64,000 bases of DNA. It comes from Acidovorax kalamii. Lineage in GTDB: Bacteria > Pseudomonadota > Gammaproteobacteria > Burkholderiales > Burkholderiaceae_C. Both the position numbers and the translations under genes were made by a program. Location: positions 186,001 through 250,000 of the forward strand of contig NZ_NOIG01000009.1 of assembly GCF_002245625.1 (NCBI RefSeq), in the 5' to 3' direction. Below are positions 34,878 through 43,378 of this stretch, one piece after another; position 1 is the first letter of the stretch, and every line of letters begins with the position of its first letter. Under the pieces are notes generated by a model, which saw only the letters and a list, made by a program, of their open reading frames with translations, did not search any database and was not told the origin of the DNA.

Positions 34878-35786
34878 ATGCGCGATATCCGCTTTGAAGA
34901 CATGCACCTGTTCGCCCGCGTGGCCGATCTGGGCTCGCTGTCGGCCGTGGCGCGCGAGCGCGACGTGCCCGCGAGCCAGGTCTCGCGCACGCTGGCACGC
35001 ATCGAACAATCCTGCGGCGCGCGGCTGGTCCACCGCAGCACGCACGGGCTCACGCTCACGGCCGAAGGGCTGACCTTTCTGGACTACTGCCGCCGCATCA
35101 CCGGCACGCTTGACGAGCTGGAAGGCGAGTTCGCCCAGCAAAGCGGCCAGCCCAGCGGCTGGGTGCGCGTGGCCTCCAGCTCCGTGGTGGCCGAGCACCT
35201 GCTGATTCCCAGCTTCGAGAGCCTGCAACACAAGCACCCGCAACTGCGCGTGGAGCTGCTGGTGGACGACCGCATGGCCGACATGGTGCAGGGTGGCATC
35301 GACATCGCCATCCGCACCGGCCCGCCGCTGACCGACACCGTGGTGGCACGCCCGCTGGGCACGCTGGCCCGCGCTTTGTATGCCACCCCCGGCTACCTGC
35401 AGGCGCATGGGGTGCCCCAGCACCCTGACGAACTGCGTCAGCACCGGCTCATCACCAACAGCGCCGTGGCCTTTCTGAACCACTGGCCCTTCCTGATCGA
35501 CGGCGAGCCCCAGGTGCGGGTGGCTGACGGCCATTGGCGCTCAGGCAGCACGGCCATCACCGCGCGCCTGGCACTGCAGGGCCTGGGCATTGCGCGCCTG
35601 GCCACGGTGGTGGCCGATCCCCTCGTGCGCCAGGGCCAGCTTGCGCCCGTGCTGGCCCCGTTCGTGGACCTGCAGCCCAGCCCCATCCACGCCATCACCC
35701 TCACCCGCAGGCACCGGCTGCCCAAGATCCAGGCCTGCATCGACCACTGGGCGCAGTGGTTTTCTCCACAAGAAAGCCGTGCCTGA
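34878..35786 (+). CDS. LysR-family transcriptional regulator
   Basis: 302 aa. Helix-turn-helix: MHLFARVADLGSLSAVARER, PASQVSRTLARIEQSCGARL. The effector domain is of the AaeR/DhmR-like small-LysR group, with FESLQHKHPQLRVELLVDD and MVQGGIDIAIRTG. ATG 34878 fits the standard helix-turn-helix position. It is divergent from the small protein plus tautomerase pair across a palindrome, so it probably controls them. It is 45 bases upstream of thiL on the same strand. Confidence 0.92.
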   Translation: MRDIRFEDMHLFARVADLGSLSAVARERDVPASQVSRTLARIEQSCGARLVHRSTHGLTLTAEGLTFLDYCRRITGTLDELEGEFAQQSGQPSGWVRVASSSVVAEHLLIPSFESLQHKHPQLRVELLVDDRMADMVQGGIDIAIRTGPPLTDTVVARPLGTLARALYATPGYLQAHGVPQHPDELRQHRLITNSAVAFLNHWPFLIDGEPQVRVADGHWRSGSTAITARLALQGLGIARLATVVADPLVRQGQLAPVLAPFVDLQPSPIHAITLTRRHRLPKIQACIDHWAQWFSPQESRA

Positions 35787-35831
35787 TGCCCTTGACCCTC
35801 CGTTTTCCCCATTTGATTGCCGAACACTGCC

Positions 35832-36806
35832 ATGGGTGAGTTCGACCTGATTGCCCGCTACTTCACCCGCCCCGTGCGCCGCGCCGCCCTGGGCGTGGGC
35901 GACGACTGCGCGCTGCTTGCGCCCGCGCCCGGCATGCAGCTGGCCGTCTCCAGCGACATGCTGGTGGAGGGGCGCCACTTTTTTGCTGATGTGGACCCCG
36001 AGGCCCTGGGCCACAAGGCGCTGGCCGTGAACCTGTCAGACCTGGCGGCCTGTGGCGCGCGCCCGCTCGCGTTCACCCTGGCTTTGTCCCTGCCCCGCGT
36101 GGACGAAACCTGGCTCGCAGGCTTCTCGCGCGGGCTGCTGGCGCTGGCCGATGCCCACGGCTGCGAGCTGGTGGGCGGCGACACCACACAGGGCCCGCTC
36201 AACCTCTGCATCACCGTGTTCGGCGAGGTACCCACCGGCCAGGCCCTGCTACGCAGCGGCGCGCGGCCTGGCGACGACCTCTATGTGAGCGGCACGCTGG
36301 GCGACGCGCGGCTGGCGCTGGAGGCACTGCTGGGCCACGCCCCCCTGCCCGCCGAGGTGCTGGCCCGCGCGCGCCAGCGGCTGGAGCGCCCCACCCCCCG
36401 GGTGGCCCTGGGCCAGGCCCTGCGGGGCATTGCCAGCAGCGCCATGGACCTGAGCGATGGCCTGCTGGGCGACTTGTCGCACATCCTCAAAGCGTCGGGC
36501 GTGGGTGCGCACATCGACACCTACATTACTTCCAATTTGATAGCTGAAAAGGCTTACCTATCGGGCGAAAACGGCCATTTTCACCTTGAATTTATCCGCC
36601 AATGCACCCTGGCGGGCGGTGATGACTACGAGCTGGCCTTCACCGCGCCCCCGGCCCGGCGCGGTGCCGTGGCTGCCGCGTCGCAGGCCAGCGGCACGCC
36701 CGTCACGCGCATCGGCACGGTGCTGGCCGAGCCCGGCCTGCAGCTGGTGGACGCGGGGGGGCAGGCGGTGGAGCACCGCTACGCCTCGTTCGACCATTTC
36801 CGCTAA
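35832..36806 (+). CDS. thiL: Thiamine-monophosphate kinase
   Basis: 324 aa. Phosphorylates thiamine-P to the active thiamine-PP with ATP. Seen: GEFDLIARYF, GVGDDCALL (Mg-binding Asp pair), VSSDMLVEGRHFF, NLSDLAACGARP, ELVGGDTTQGP, ISAMDLSDGLLGDL-type block and the late AGGDDYELAFTAP. Residues 233-251 (TSNLIAEKAYLSGENGHFH) are the translation of a dispersed ~58-bp repeat. It falls in a variable loop before the last conserved block, so activity may be kept. pgpA and pncC, often next in order, come 9.4 kb later. Confidence 0.95.
   Translation: MGEFDLIARYFTRPVRRAALGVGDDCALLAPAPGMQLAVSSDMLVEGRHFFADVDPEALGHKALAVNLSDLAACGARPLAFTLALSLPRVDETWLAGFSRGLLALADAHGCELVGGDTTQGPLNLCITVFGEVPTGQALLRSGARPGDDLYVSGTLGDARLALEALLGHAPLPAEVLARARQRLERPTPRVALGQALRGIASSAMDLSDGLLGDLSHILKASGVGAHIDTYITSNLIAEKAYLSGENGHFHLEFIRQCTLAGGDDYELAFTAPPARRGAVAAASQASGTPVTRIGTVLAEPGLQLVDAGGQAVEHRYASFDHFR
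36528..36585 (+). repeat. Dispersed ~58-bp repeat, copy 4 (inside thiL)
   Basis: ACTTCCAATTTGATAGCTGA, a 26-base left part ending AAAGGC, then 32 bases ending GGCCATTTTCACC. It matches the ung-leader copy in both end blocks and in length. It is read in frame from its first base and adds 19-20 low-GC codons to thiL. Confidence 0.8.
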
Positions 36807-36932
36807 CGGGCAGCAGTGACGGGCAGCGACTTTTTTTCGCGAACCATGAATCCTTTTGCGAAACCCGTCGCTCTTGGTGGGGAAGGCGCCCTGTGCTGGC
36901 GCCTTCGTCATCCCACCAAGGAGCTTTTCACC

Positions 36933-37136
36933 ATGCTGTACCGCAAGAACATCACCCGCCCCGAAAGCCTGCTGCGCGTTGTCGGCGGGGTCGCCCTTAT
37001 CGCCGCCGGCCTGTGGTGGCTGGCCGCCTCGCCCCTGGGCCTGGCGCTGGCCGCCTCGGGCGTGGGCAGCATTCTGAGCGGCGCCTTTGGCTACTGCCCC
37101 GCCTGTGCGATGGTGGGCCGCAAACCTGTCGAGTGA
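36933..37136 (+). CDS. DUF2892 inner-membrane protein
   Basis: 67 aa. Two hydrophobic stretches (LLRVVGGVALIAAGLWWLAA and LGLALAASGVGSILSGAFGY) with a closing CPACAMVG cysteine pair are typical of the DUF2892 (YgaP membrane-part) family. AAGGAG lies at 36918, before ATG 36933. Some relatives are fused to rhodanese domains in sulfur metabolism; here it stands alone. It is 10 bases upstream of the sigma factor, so they are likely co-transcribed. Confidence 0.82.
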   Translation: MLYRKNITRPESLLRVVGGVALIAAGLWWLAASPLGLALAASGVGSILSGAFGYCPACAMVGRKPVE

Positions 37137-37146
37137 GCGGCGCCCC

Positions 37147-37689
37147 ATGACAGCAACGCCCCCACCCCTCACTGTGGCCCAGCTGCTGCCCGCCGCGCGC
37201 AGCGGTGATGCCGTGGCGATGGAGCAGCTGCTGCGCCTGACCCGTCCCGACATCCGCCGCTACGCCCTGCGCCACTGCGCGGCCACCACCGCGACGGACG
37301 ACGTGGTGCAGGAGGCCATGATCATCGTCTACCGCCGCGTGGGCGCGCTGCGCGAGGTGGCGGCGTTCGGCGGCTGGGTGGTGCGCATCGTGCAGCGGCT
37401 GTGCATGCGGCCCATGCTGGCCTGGCTCAAAGGCGAGCCGCTGGCGCAGGTGGAGGACAACCTCGCCTGGTCGCACCGCCCCGACCACGAACTGCGCCAC
37501 GACCTGGCCCTGGCCATCGACTCGCTGCCACCGCTGTACCGCGAGGCGCTGCTGCTGCGCGACTTCGAGGAGCTGACCATTGAGGAGATGAGCGAACGCC
37601 TGGGCGTGACGCGCGAGGCGGTCAAGAGCCGCCTGCACCGCGCGCGGGCCCTGGTGCGGGAGTACCTGGAGCCTCCCCCGGCACGCTGA
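37147..37689 (+). CDS. RNA polymerase sigma factor, ECF type
   Basis: 180 aa. Sigma region 2 spans LLRLTRPDIRRYALRHC, DDVVQEAMIIVYRRVG and GGWVVRIVQR; region 4 has ALAIDSLPPLYREALLLRDFEEL and the helix-turn-helix TIEEMSERLGVTREAVKSRL. No anti-sigma factor gene is adjacent; the only co-oriented neighbour is the small DUF2892 membrane protein, which may take part in signalling (inference). Target promoters unknown. Confidence 0.9.
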   Translation: MTATPPPLTVAQLLPAARSGDAVAMEQLLRLTRPDIRRYALRHCAATTATDDVVQEAMIIVYRRVGALREVAAFGGWVVRIVQRLCMRPMLAWLKGEPLAQVEDNLAWSHRPDHELRHDLALAIDSLPPLYREALLLRDFEELTIEEMSERLGVTREAVKSRLHRARALVREYLEPPPAR

Positions 37690-37710
37690 GCCCGGCCGCG
37701 CGGCGGAGGA

Positions 37711-38679
37711 TCACTCCGGCTGCAACCCGATCTTGCGCACCACCGCGCCCCAGTGGTGGACCTCGTCGCGCATGAAGGCACGCAACTCGTCGCGCGTGGA
37801 GCCCTTGAGGTCAATGCCCAGCGTGGTGAGCCGCTCGCGCGTGGCGGGATGCTCCAGCGCGGCGATCGCTTCCTTGCGCAGCCGCTCGATCACGTCGATG
37901 GGCGTGGTGGCGGGCGCGACCAGGGCCCACCACTGGTTGAACTGCATGCCCGCCAGGCCGGCCTCGCGCGCAGTGGGCACCTGTGGCATAGCCGGCAGGC
38001 GCGCGGGGCCCGTGGTCATGAGCACCGAGATCTTGCCCGCCGCCAGAAGCGCGCTGCCGCTGGCCAGCGTGGCAAAGTGGCCGCCCACCTGTTCTGCCGC
38101 CACGTCCGTGAGCGCAGGGGCCGAACCGCGGTAGGGGATGGGGTTGATCTTGACCCCGCTGGCGCCCGCCAGCAGCTCGGAGGACAGGTGGCTGATGGAG
38201 CCGTTGCCGCTGTGGGCCAGCGTGATGGGGGCCGCGCTGGTGCGCCCGTCCTTCAAAAATCCCTTGATGTCGCCCGTCTTGTACTTGCTGCCGTTGACGA
38301 ACAGAAGCAACGGCGAGGTTCCGACCAGCGAGATGGGCGTGAAGTCTTTGAGCAGGTCATACGGCAGCTTGGCCGTGACGGCGGGGGCAATGGCATGGGG
38401 CAGTTCGACCAAGGCGATGGTGTACCCGTCGGGTGCGGCCTTGGCGGCCGCTTCGGTGCCAATGCGCCCGGACGCGCCGGAGCGGTTGTCCACCACCACG
38501 CTCTGCCCCAGCGATTCGCCCATGCGCTGTGCCATGGCACGGGCGATGGCATCGGTGCTGCCCCCCGGCGCCCAGGGCACGATCAGCCGCACCGGCTTGT
38601 CGGGATAGGCAGCTAGGGCACTGGTGCCCACAAGGCAGGTGCACGCGACTAACAGCGCACGGCGAAGCAGATTGATCAT
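37711..38679 (-). CDS. Bug/TctC-family periplasmic substrate-binding protein
   Basis: 322 aa. Signal peptide to about residue 23 (VGTSALAAYP). Family motif PDKPVRLIVPWAPGGSTDAI, then QSVVVDNRSGASGRIGTEAA and PYRGSAPALTDVAAEQ. It is distinct from the Bug protein at 5145 but of the same class: a soluble binding protein for an organic acid or similar ligand, with no TctAB genes beside it. It is 60 bases downstream of the PLP enzyme on the same strand, so both may be under the LysR gene at 40004. Confidence 0.9.
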   Translation of the reverse strand: MINLLRRALLVACTCLVGTSALAAYPDKPVRLIVPWAPGGSTDAIARAMAQRMGESLGQSVVVDNRSGASGRIGTEAAAKAAPDGYTIALVELPHAIAPAVTAKLPYDLLKDFTPISLVGTSPLLLFVNGSKYKTGDIKGFLKDGRTSAAPITLAHSGNGSISHLSSELLAGASGVKINPIPYRGSAPALTDVAAEQVGGHFATLASGSALLAAGKISVLMTTGPARLPAMPQVPTAREAGLAGMQFNQWWALVAPATTPIDVIERLRKEAIAALEHPATRERLTTLGIDLKGSTRDELRAFMRDEVHHWGAVVRKIGLQPE

Positions 38680-38739
38680 GGCGGGAGTCCTTGGTAAAGG
38701 CGAACAGGGTTGGTGGAGAAATGCGCGTCGCCACAGGGC

Positions 38740-39933
38740 TCAGGCGTCGCGGTCGCCCTTGGCGGTGAGCAGCAGCAACACATGGTCTTGCGGGGCAATG
38801 TGGCCGTGCTGGCACAACTGCGCGGCGGCACCCACACAGGCGCCTGCGCACAGCTCCACCCACAGGCCCTGGGCGCCCAGTTCGGCCACGCCCCGCGCCG
38901 CATCGGCATCGCCCACCACCACAGCGCCGCCACCCGACCGCTGCACCGCGATCTGCTGTTGCAAGGTGACGGTGCTGCCCGCAATCGAGATCTGTGCAGT
39001 GCTGCCGCCGAAATCCGCCTGGGCCGGAGCCCCGGCCAGCACCTGGCTCAGCCGCGCAAAGGGCTCCACAGCCCACAGGCGTGGCATGCGTTCGATCAGG
39101 CCTGCGGCCAGCAGGTCGCGCAAAGCGCTGTACATGCCCCACAGCAGGTCCCCGCGCGCCGTGGGCACGATCACATGGTCGGGCACGCAGCCCTCGGCCA
39201 CACATTCAAGCGCCACCGCGCGGTAGCCTTCCACCCCAAAAACCGGGCTGCCCACGGCCGGCACGCTGAAGTTGGTGAGCGCAAACGCGCCCTCTTCCTC
39301 TACCTGTCTGCGCACATGGGCCCAGCGGTCCAGCCCGTGGTCAAACGCCACACGGCGGGCGCCCAGCCGGTCCAGCGCGCGGGCAAAAGGCGCGGGCATG
39401 TCGCGGTAGGTGGCAACCTCACAAGGCAAGCCCGCTGCGGCGCTGTAGGCAGCGGCAGACACCGCTGCGTTGCCGCTGGAGGCGAGCACCACCTTGTGGG
39501 CGTCCACCGCCAGGGCGCGTGTCACGGCCTGGGCCGACATGCGGTCCTTGTGCGAGCCTGTGGGGTTCAGGCCCTCGTGCTTGGCGCTGAGTTGCCGGAT
39601 ACCCAGGCGCTGCGCCAGCCGTGGCAGCCCCAGGCACGGCGTATTCCCCTCGCCCAGCGACACCCCGTGGGTGTACGGCAGCCATTCCCCCCATCTATAA
39701 CCAGAACTGCTTGCAGCGAGCCTGTGCGGCAGCGCACTGTAGACCGCCTCCACGCTCGATGGCGTGCCCCGTGCTGCGCACGCGGGGCATCCGGCAGGCA
39801 TGTCCTGCATAGGGTACTGCGCGCCACAGACAATGCAGCGCAGGCCAAAGAGACGCTCGTTCTGGCCCACTCTGCCCCCTGAGGACGGCGGGGTGCGCCA
39901 AGATTCCACACCGAAGGAATGATCGAAATTCAT
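38740..39933 (-). CDS. Threonine-synthase-like PLP enzyme
   Basis: 397 aa fold-type II PLP protein. An N-terminal zinc-ribbon-like part has CIVCGAQYPMQDMPAGCPAC. The PLP-binding Lys lies in GLNPTGSHKDRM, with LASSGNAAVSAAAYSAAAGL as the phosphate/asparagine loop. Overall it resembles threonine synthase or diaminopropionate-type lyases; the exact reaction is open, and no other Thr-pathway gene is near. ATG 39933 is chosen, with an alternative 13 codons upstream. A LysR gene diverges across a T-N11-A palindrome. Confidence 0.82.
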   Translation of the reverse strand: MNFDHSFGVESWRTPPSSGGRVGQNERLFGLRCIVCGAQYPMQDMPAGCPACAARGTPSSVEAVYSALPHRLAASSSGYRWGEWLPYTHGVSLGEGNTPCLGLPRLAQRLGIRQLSAKHEGLNPTGSHKDRMSAQAVTRALAVDAHKVVLASSGNAAVSAAAYSAAAGLPCEVATYRDMPAPFARALDRLGARRVAFDHGLDRWAHVRRQVEEEGAFALTNFSVPAVGSPVFGVEGYRAVALECVAEGCVPDHVIVPTARGDLLWGMYSALRDLLAAGLIERMPRLWAVEPFARLSQVLAGAPAQADFGGSTAQISIAGSTVTLQQQIAVQRSGGGAVVVGDADAARGVAELGAQGLWVELCAGACVGAAAQLCQHGHIAPQDHVLLLLTAKGDRDA

Positions 39934-39989
39934 GCCTGCATCGTAGTCAGGCAAGGCGCGGCGCAGTACCATGCCGCAGCCATTTGAAT

Positions 39990-40002
39990 TAAGTAAAACT
40001 TA
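39990..40002. promoter_or_regulatory. LysR-type operator (T-N11-A palindrome)
   Basis: TAAGT-AAA-ACTTA, a perfect inverted repeat that is also the textbook T-N11-A LysR pattern. It lies in the 70-base gap between the PLP-enzyme ATG (39933) and the LysR ATG (40004), next to the latter, so bound regulator would cover its own start region. Confidence 0.55.
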
Positions 40003-40003
40003 T

Positions 40004-40918
40004 ATGAAGAGCCTGCCCGCGCACGATGCCAAAGCAGTGAGCACCCGCCAGATCGAGGTGTTCCGCACGGTGATGCAACTGGGCTCCGCCAACCGCGCAG
40101 CGGCCGCACTGCACGTGAGCCAACCCGCCATCACGCAGCTGCTGCAGCAACTGGAAAGCCGCGCGCAACTCACGCTTTTCGACCGGCCCAAAGGGCGCTT
40201 GGTGCCCACCCCCGAGGCCCATGCGCTGATGGAAGAAATCGAGCGTGTGTACGAAGGGCTGGGCGCCGTGCAGCGCAAGATAGTGGCGCTGCAGTCGCAC
40301 GAGGACACCGTGCTGCGCATCGGCAGCCTGCACGCGATGGCCGCAAGCATCATGCCGGGGGTTCTGGCCGAGTTCCAGCGGCGCTATCCCCGCACGCGGT
40401 GCCTGCTGATGGTGGACAGCTCCAAGGTGCTGCGCGAAGCGCTGTTCCAGGGCGCGGTGGACCTGGCCTTTCTCGGCGACGAAGCGGACACCAGCGGCCT
40501 GGTGTCCTCCACGTTCTACGAGTTGCCTGCTGTGTGCGCCCTGCCCGCCACCCACCCCCTGGCCCGCAAGGCGGTGCTGGACCTGGTGGACCTGCGCGAT
40601 GCCCCGCTGATCGGCCTGTCTGCCACCGACCCTGCGCAACGCAGGCTGGAACAGGCGTTCTCCGACGCCGGAATCACACCCCGCTTCGTGATCGAAACGC
40701 CCTACAGCGCCACGCAGTGCGCCCTGGTGCTGGCGGGCGCCGGCCTGGCCATCACCAATTCGCTGGTGGCCGCAGAACATGCGCCCCTGGGCCTGCGCAG
40801 CATTCCCATCACCACCGGGGGGGTCCACTTTCGGGCACTGCTGGCCTTCCAGCCACGCCAAGCCCAATCGCGCGCCGCGCAGGAGTTCGTCAGCCTGTGC
40901 CGCCAGCGGCTGCCCTAG
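40004..40918 (+). CDS. LysR-family transcriptional regulator
   Basis: 304 aa if started at ATG 40004; ATG 39971 is in frame and has a better ribosome-site-like AAGG, so the start is uncertain. Helix-turn-helix: QIEVFRTVMQLGSANRAAAA, VSQPAITQLLQQLESRAQL and FDRPKGRLVPT. The effector domain has LRIGSLHAMAASIMPGVLAE, a CbiJ/GcvA-like opening. Divergent from the threonine-synthase-like enzyme and Bug protein, its probable targets. Confidence 0.9.
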   Translation: MKSLPAHDAKAVSTRQIEVFRTVMQLGSANRAAAALHVSQPAITQLLQQLESRAQLTLFDRPKGRLVPTPEAHALMEEIERVYEGLGAVQRKIVALQSHEDTVLRIGSLHAMAASIMPGVLAEFQRRYPRTRCLLMVDSSKVLREALFQGAVDLAFLGDEADTSGLVSSTFYELPAVCALPATHPLARKAVLDLVDLRDAPLIGLSATDPAQRRLEQAFSDAGITPRFVIETPYSATQCALVLAGAGLAITNSLVAAEHAPLGLRSIPITTGGVHFRALLAFQPRQAQSRAAQEFVSLCRQRLP

Positions 40919-40960
40919 TCGTTCGATCGCGCCGTCTTGAACGGCTCTCAGCCTCTCCTA

Positions 40961-42148
40961 TCAGGTCAACAACATCTTCGCCAGCGGCCTGCGTGGCGTG
41001 GCGGGTGCCTCGGTCTGTGGGTAGCCGATGCGGCAGAACATCTGCACCGTGGCGTCGTGTGGCGTGCGTGGTGCGGGCTGGCCCAGCACCAGCTGGTGCA
41101 CACGCTGGTAGTGCGGCGCCATCTCGGCAAACTCCTGCACGGCCTGGCTCATGGGGTGCATGCCCACGCCCAGCGCGGTGGCCTGCAGCTGCAGGCGCAC
41201 ATAGGCGCGCCCGGCCTGGACCTGGTCGCTGCGCGTGTTGGGGCCGGTAATCCACACAAAACCCATGGCCGTGCGGCTGTGGCCTTCAAAACGGCCCATG
41301 GCACTTTTGTAGGCTGCGCTGCCTTCGGCCGGGGGCTGGGTGCGGTCGAACATGCCCAAGGCGGTCACGGCGCGCACAAAGGGCGTGTTGATGGAGATGC
41401 CATCGCGGTGCTGCAGGATCTCGGCCGGGCCCACGCGGGTGAGGTGGATGCTTTCCATCATGGTGCGGGGCGTGAGCAGCTCGACCTGGGCGGACTCCCA
41501 GCACAGCGTGCGCAATGCGGGCAGCTGGTCAGCGGCCACGGTGCCGCCGATGTGCAACCGGCTCTGGGCGGAAGCGGGGGCGCTTGCCAGCAGGCGGGCC
41601 AGCTGTTCGGGCGCCACAGGGCGGGCGGTGTCAAAGTCGGTCTTGGGTGTGCGGCGCAGCAGCACCTGGGCGAACAGCGGGTCGGGCTGGCCACCGGGTT
41701 GGAGGGTGATGCGCGCCACGGGGCGGTCGTCCCAGTCCTTCAGCGCCGGGGGCAGCTCGCCCTGCGGCCACAGCTGCACCTGGCTGGCCACGCCCTGCTG
41801 GGCGAGCGCCATCACCAGCAGCTCCAGGAAGGCGCCATGGCCGATCAGGATCTGGCGGCCCAGCGGGTCGGTCTGGGGCAGCACACGCTCGCGGTCGGTG
41901 CGCAGGGTGATGACACCCTCCTCGCGCAGGTCCACCAACCAGGGCTGCAGGTTGTGCGGGTTGGGCGCGGTGATGGCATAGGCCACGGCGCGGCGCCGCA
42001 CCTCGGTGTGGCCCACGGGGCCTTGCCAGGCCTCCACGGCTTCGGCGGGGTAGTGGGCGCCCACCGCGCCGCAGGCGGCCAGCGTGCCTACAGTGGCGGC
42101 GGCAATGGTGCCACCACCGGCCAGGCGGATGAAGTTGCGTCGGTTCAT
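40961..42148 (-). CDS. Acg-type FMN oxidoreductase, predicted Tat lipoprotein
   Basis: 395 aa. Starts MNRRNFIRLAGGGTIAAAT: an RRNFIRLA Tat signal and an LAAC lipobox ending at Cys26, so a secreted lipoprotein is likely. The mature part resembles the nitroreductase-like Acg family: AITAPNPHNLQPWLVDL (FMN site), LLRRTPKTDFDTARPV, and the C-terminal LQLQATALGVGMHPMSQAVQ. Substrate unknown. ATG 42148 is set by the Tat motif. It forms an operon with the reductase gene 40 bases upstream. Confidence 0.85.
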   Translation of the reverse strand: MNRRNFIRLAGGGTIAAATVGTLAACGAVGAHYPAEAVEAWQGPVGHTEVRRRAVAYAITAPNPHNLQPWLVDLREEGVITLRTDRERVLPQTDPLGRQILIGHGAFLELLVMALAQQGVASQVQLWPQGELPPALKDWDDRPVARITLQPGGQPDPLFAQVLLRRTPKTDFDTARPVAPEQLARLLASAPASAQSRLHIGGTVAADQLPALRTLCWESAQVELLTPRTMMESIHLTRVGPAEILQHRDGISINTPFVRAVTALGMFDRTQPPAEGSAAYKSAMGRFEGHSRTAMGFVWITGPNTRSDQVQAGRAYVRLQLQATALGVGMHPMSQAVQEFAEMAPHYQRVHQLVLGQPAPRTPHDATVQMFCRIGYPQTEAPATPRRPLAKMLLT

Positions 42149-42188
42149 GGATGAGCTCCGTGGAATGAATGAGAGGGGGATGGATGGT

Positions 42189-43247
42189 TCAGGCGGCGGC
42201 CACTTGTGCAGGTGCCGCGCGCGCCCAGCCCAGGTCAGCCAGCGCCTGGCGCACGGCGGTGTCGAACGGGGTGTGTGGCTCGTCGCCAATCAGCGCGGTG
42301 AGGCGGGTGTTGTCCAGCCGGTGCGGGGTGCACCACAGGTAGCGCATAGAAGTAACGGCCTGCAGCATGGGCACCAGCAGCCCCACCAGCTGCAGCAGCG
42401 GCCAGGGCGTGGTGCTCACACGCAGCGCACCCGCAGGCGGCAGCCAGCCCTGCGTGGCCGCCACCGCCGCCAGGGCCTGCACCCATTGCTGGCCCGTGGC
42501 CTGGTGGCCGGCAAAGTGCAGGGTGTCGAATGCGGACAGGTGCTGGCGCTGCTCGGCCACGCGCACAAAGGTGCGGGCCAGGTCGGGCAGGTAAGCCCAA
42601 GGCGTGGCCACGTGGGCCGGGCCTGGCAGGGTGACGCGGCCCTGCGGCAGGCGCTTGGCGATGATCTGGTCGAGCAGGCCGCCCGCGCCGCTGCCAAAAA
42701 AGTCGCCTGCACGCAGCACCACGGCGCGCAGGCTGCCGTCCTGCGTGGCGGCGTGCAGGCGCTGCTCCAGCTGCACGCGCAGGCGGCCCTTGGTGCCAGT
42801 TGCGGCCTGGGGCGTGTCCTCGCGCAGCACGGCGGGCATTGCTTCGCCAAAGTTGTAGACGTTGCCCGGCAGCATCAGCGTGGCGCCCAGCTGGCGCGTG
42901 ACAGCAATGGCGGCCTCCATCAGCGCAGGCGCCTGCGTGCGCCAGGCCTGGTCGGTGTAGGGCGGGTTGAGCGCGTGCACCACCACCTGCGCCCCCTGGG
43001 CCTGGGCGGCCAGCGCGGCGGTCTCATGGACCGCCACCGGCATCCACCACACCCCGGGGATGGCGGGCAAGGCCGTGCCCCCCGTGCCAGCGGCGCCATG
43101 GGAAGCGGGCCGCACCTGCGCCAGCACCTGCCAGCCCGCCTGGGCAAACGCACGCGCGGCGGCCAGGCCCAGGCGGCCCCGTGCACCCAGGATCAGCACG
43201 GTGCGGGGGCTGTGCGCCGCGGGGTTGGGGAAAGGGAAAGGGGTCAT
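42189..43247 (-). CDS. NAD(P)-dependent Rossmann-fold epimerase/reductase
   Basis: 352 aa extended short-chain-dehydrogenase fold. The dinucleotide-binding loop is VLILGARGRLGLAAARAF near residues 17-34. AQVVVHALNPPYTD follows, and RGDFFG-type residues (VLRAGDFFGSGAGGLLDQ) replace the YxxxK signature, which I cannot clearly find; that suggests an atypical SDR or NmrA-like role. It is upstream of the Acg-type gene and divergent from a LysR gene over a perfect palindrome, so all three probably form one regulated redox unit. Confidence 0.82.
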   Translation of the reverse strand: MTPFPFPNPAAHSPRTVLILGARGRLGLAAARAFAQAGWQVLAQVRPASHGAAGTGGTALPAIPGVWWMPVAVHETAALAAQAQGAQVVVHALNPPYTDQAWRTQAPALMEAAIAVTRQLGATLMLPGNVYNFGEAMPAVLREDTPQAATGTKGRLRVQLEQRLHAATQDGSLRAVVLRAGDFFGSGAGGLLDQIIAKRLPQGRVTLPGPAHVATPWAYLPDLARTFVRVAEQRQHLSAFDTLHFAGHQATGQQWVQALAAVAATQGWLPPAGALRVSTTPWPLLQLVGLLVPMLQAVTSMRYLWCTPHRLDNTRLTALIGDEPHTPFDTAVRQALADLGWARAAPAQVAAA

Positions 43248-43322
43248 GGGGGCACTCCGTTCGGAAGGGATGGAGTGATTGTGGAAACGCGCGCACCGTT
43301 ACACAATTGCCTAACCATTCAT

Positions 43323-43337
43323 ATCTGCAATGCAGAT
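43323..43337. promoter_or_regulatory. LysR-type operator (perfect 15-bp palindrome)
   Basis: ATCTGCA-A-TGCAGAT, perfectly symmetric, with the inner TCTGCAATGCAGA matching T-N11-A. It lies in the 131-base divergent gap between ATG 43247 and ATG 43379 and is the cleanest operator in the window. Confidence 0.6.
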
Positions 43338-43378
43338 TTGAATACCTCAACCCCTGCTGCTGCGGGCACGCTATCGCC

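Noticed and set aside
34164..35534. 456-codon frame joining the tautomerase to upstream sequence
   Set aside because: The upstream 324 codons are antisense to a LysR gene, and the catalytic Pro must follow the initiator Met at 34562.
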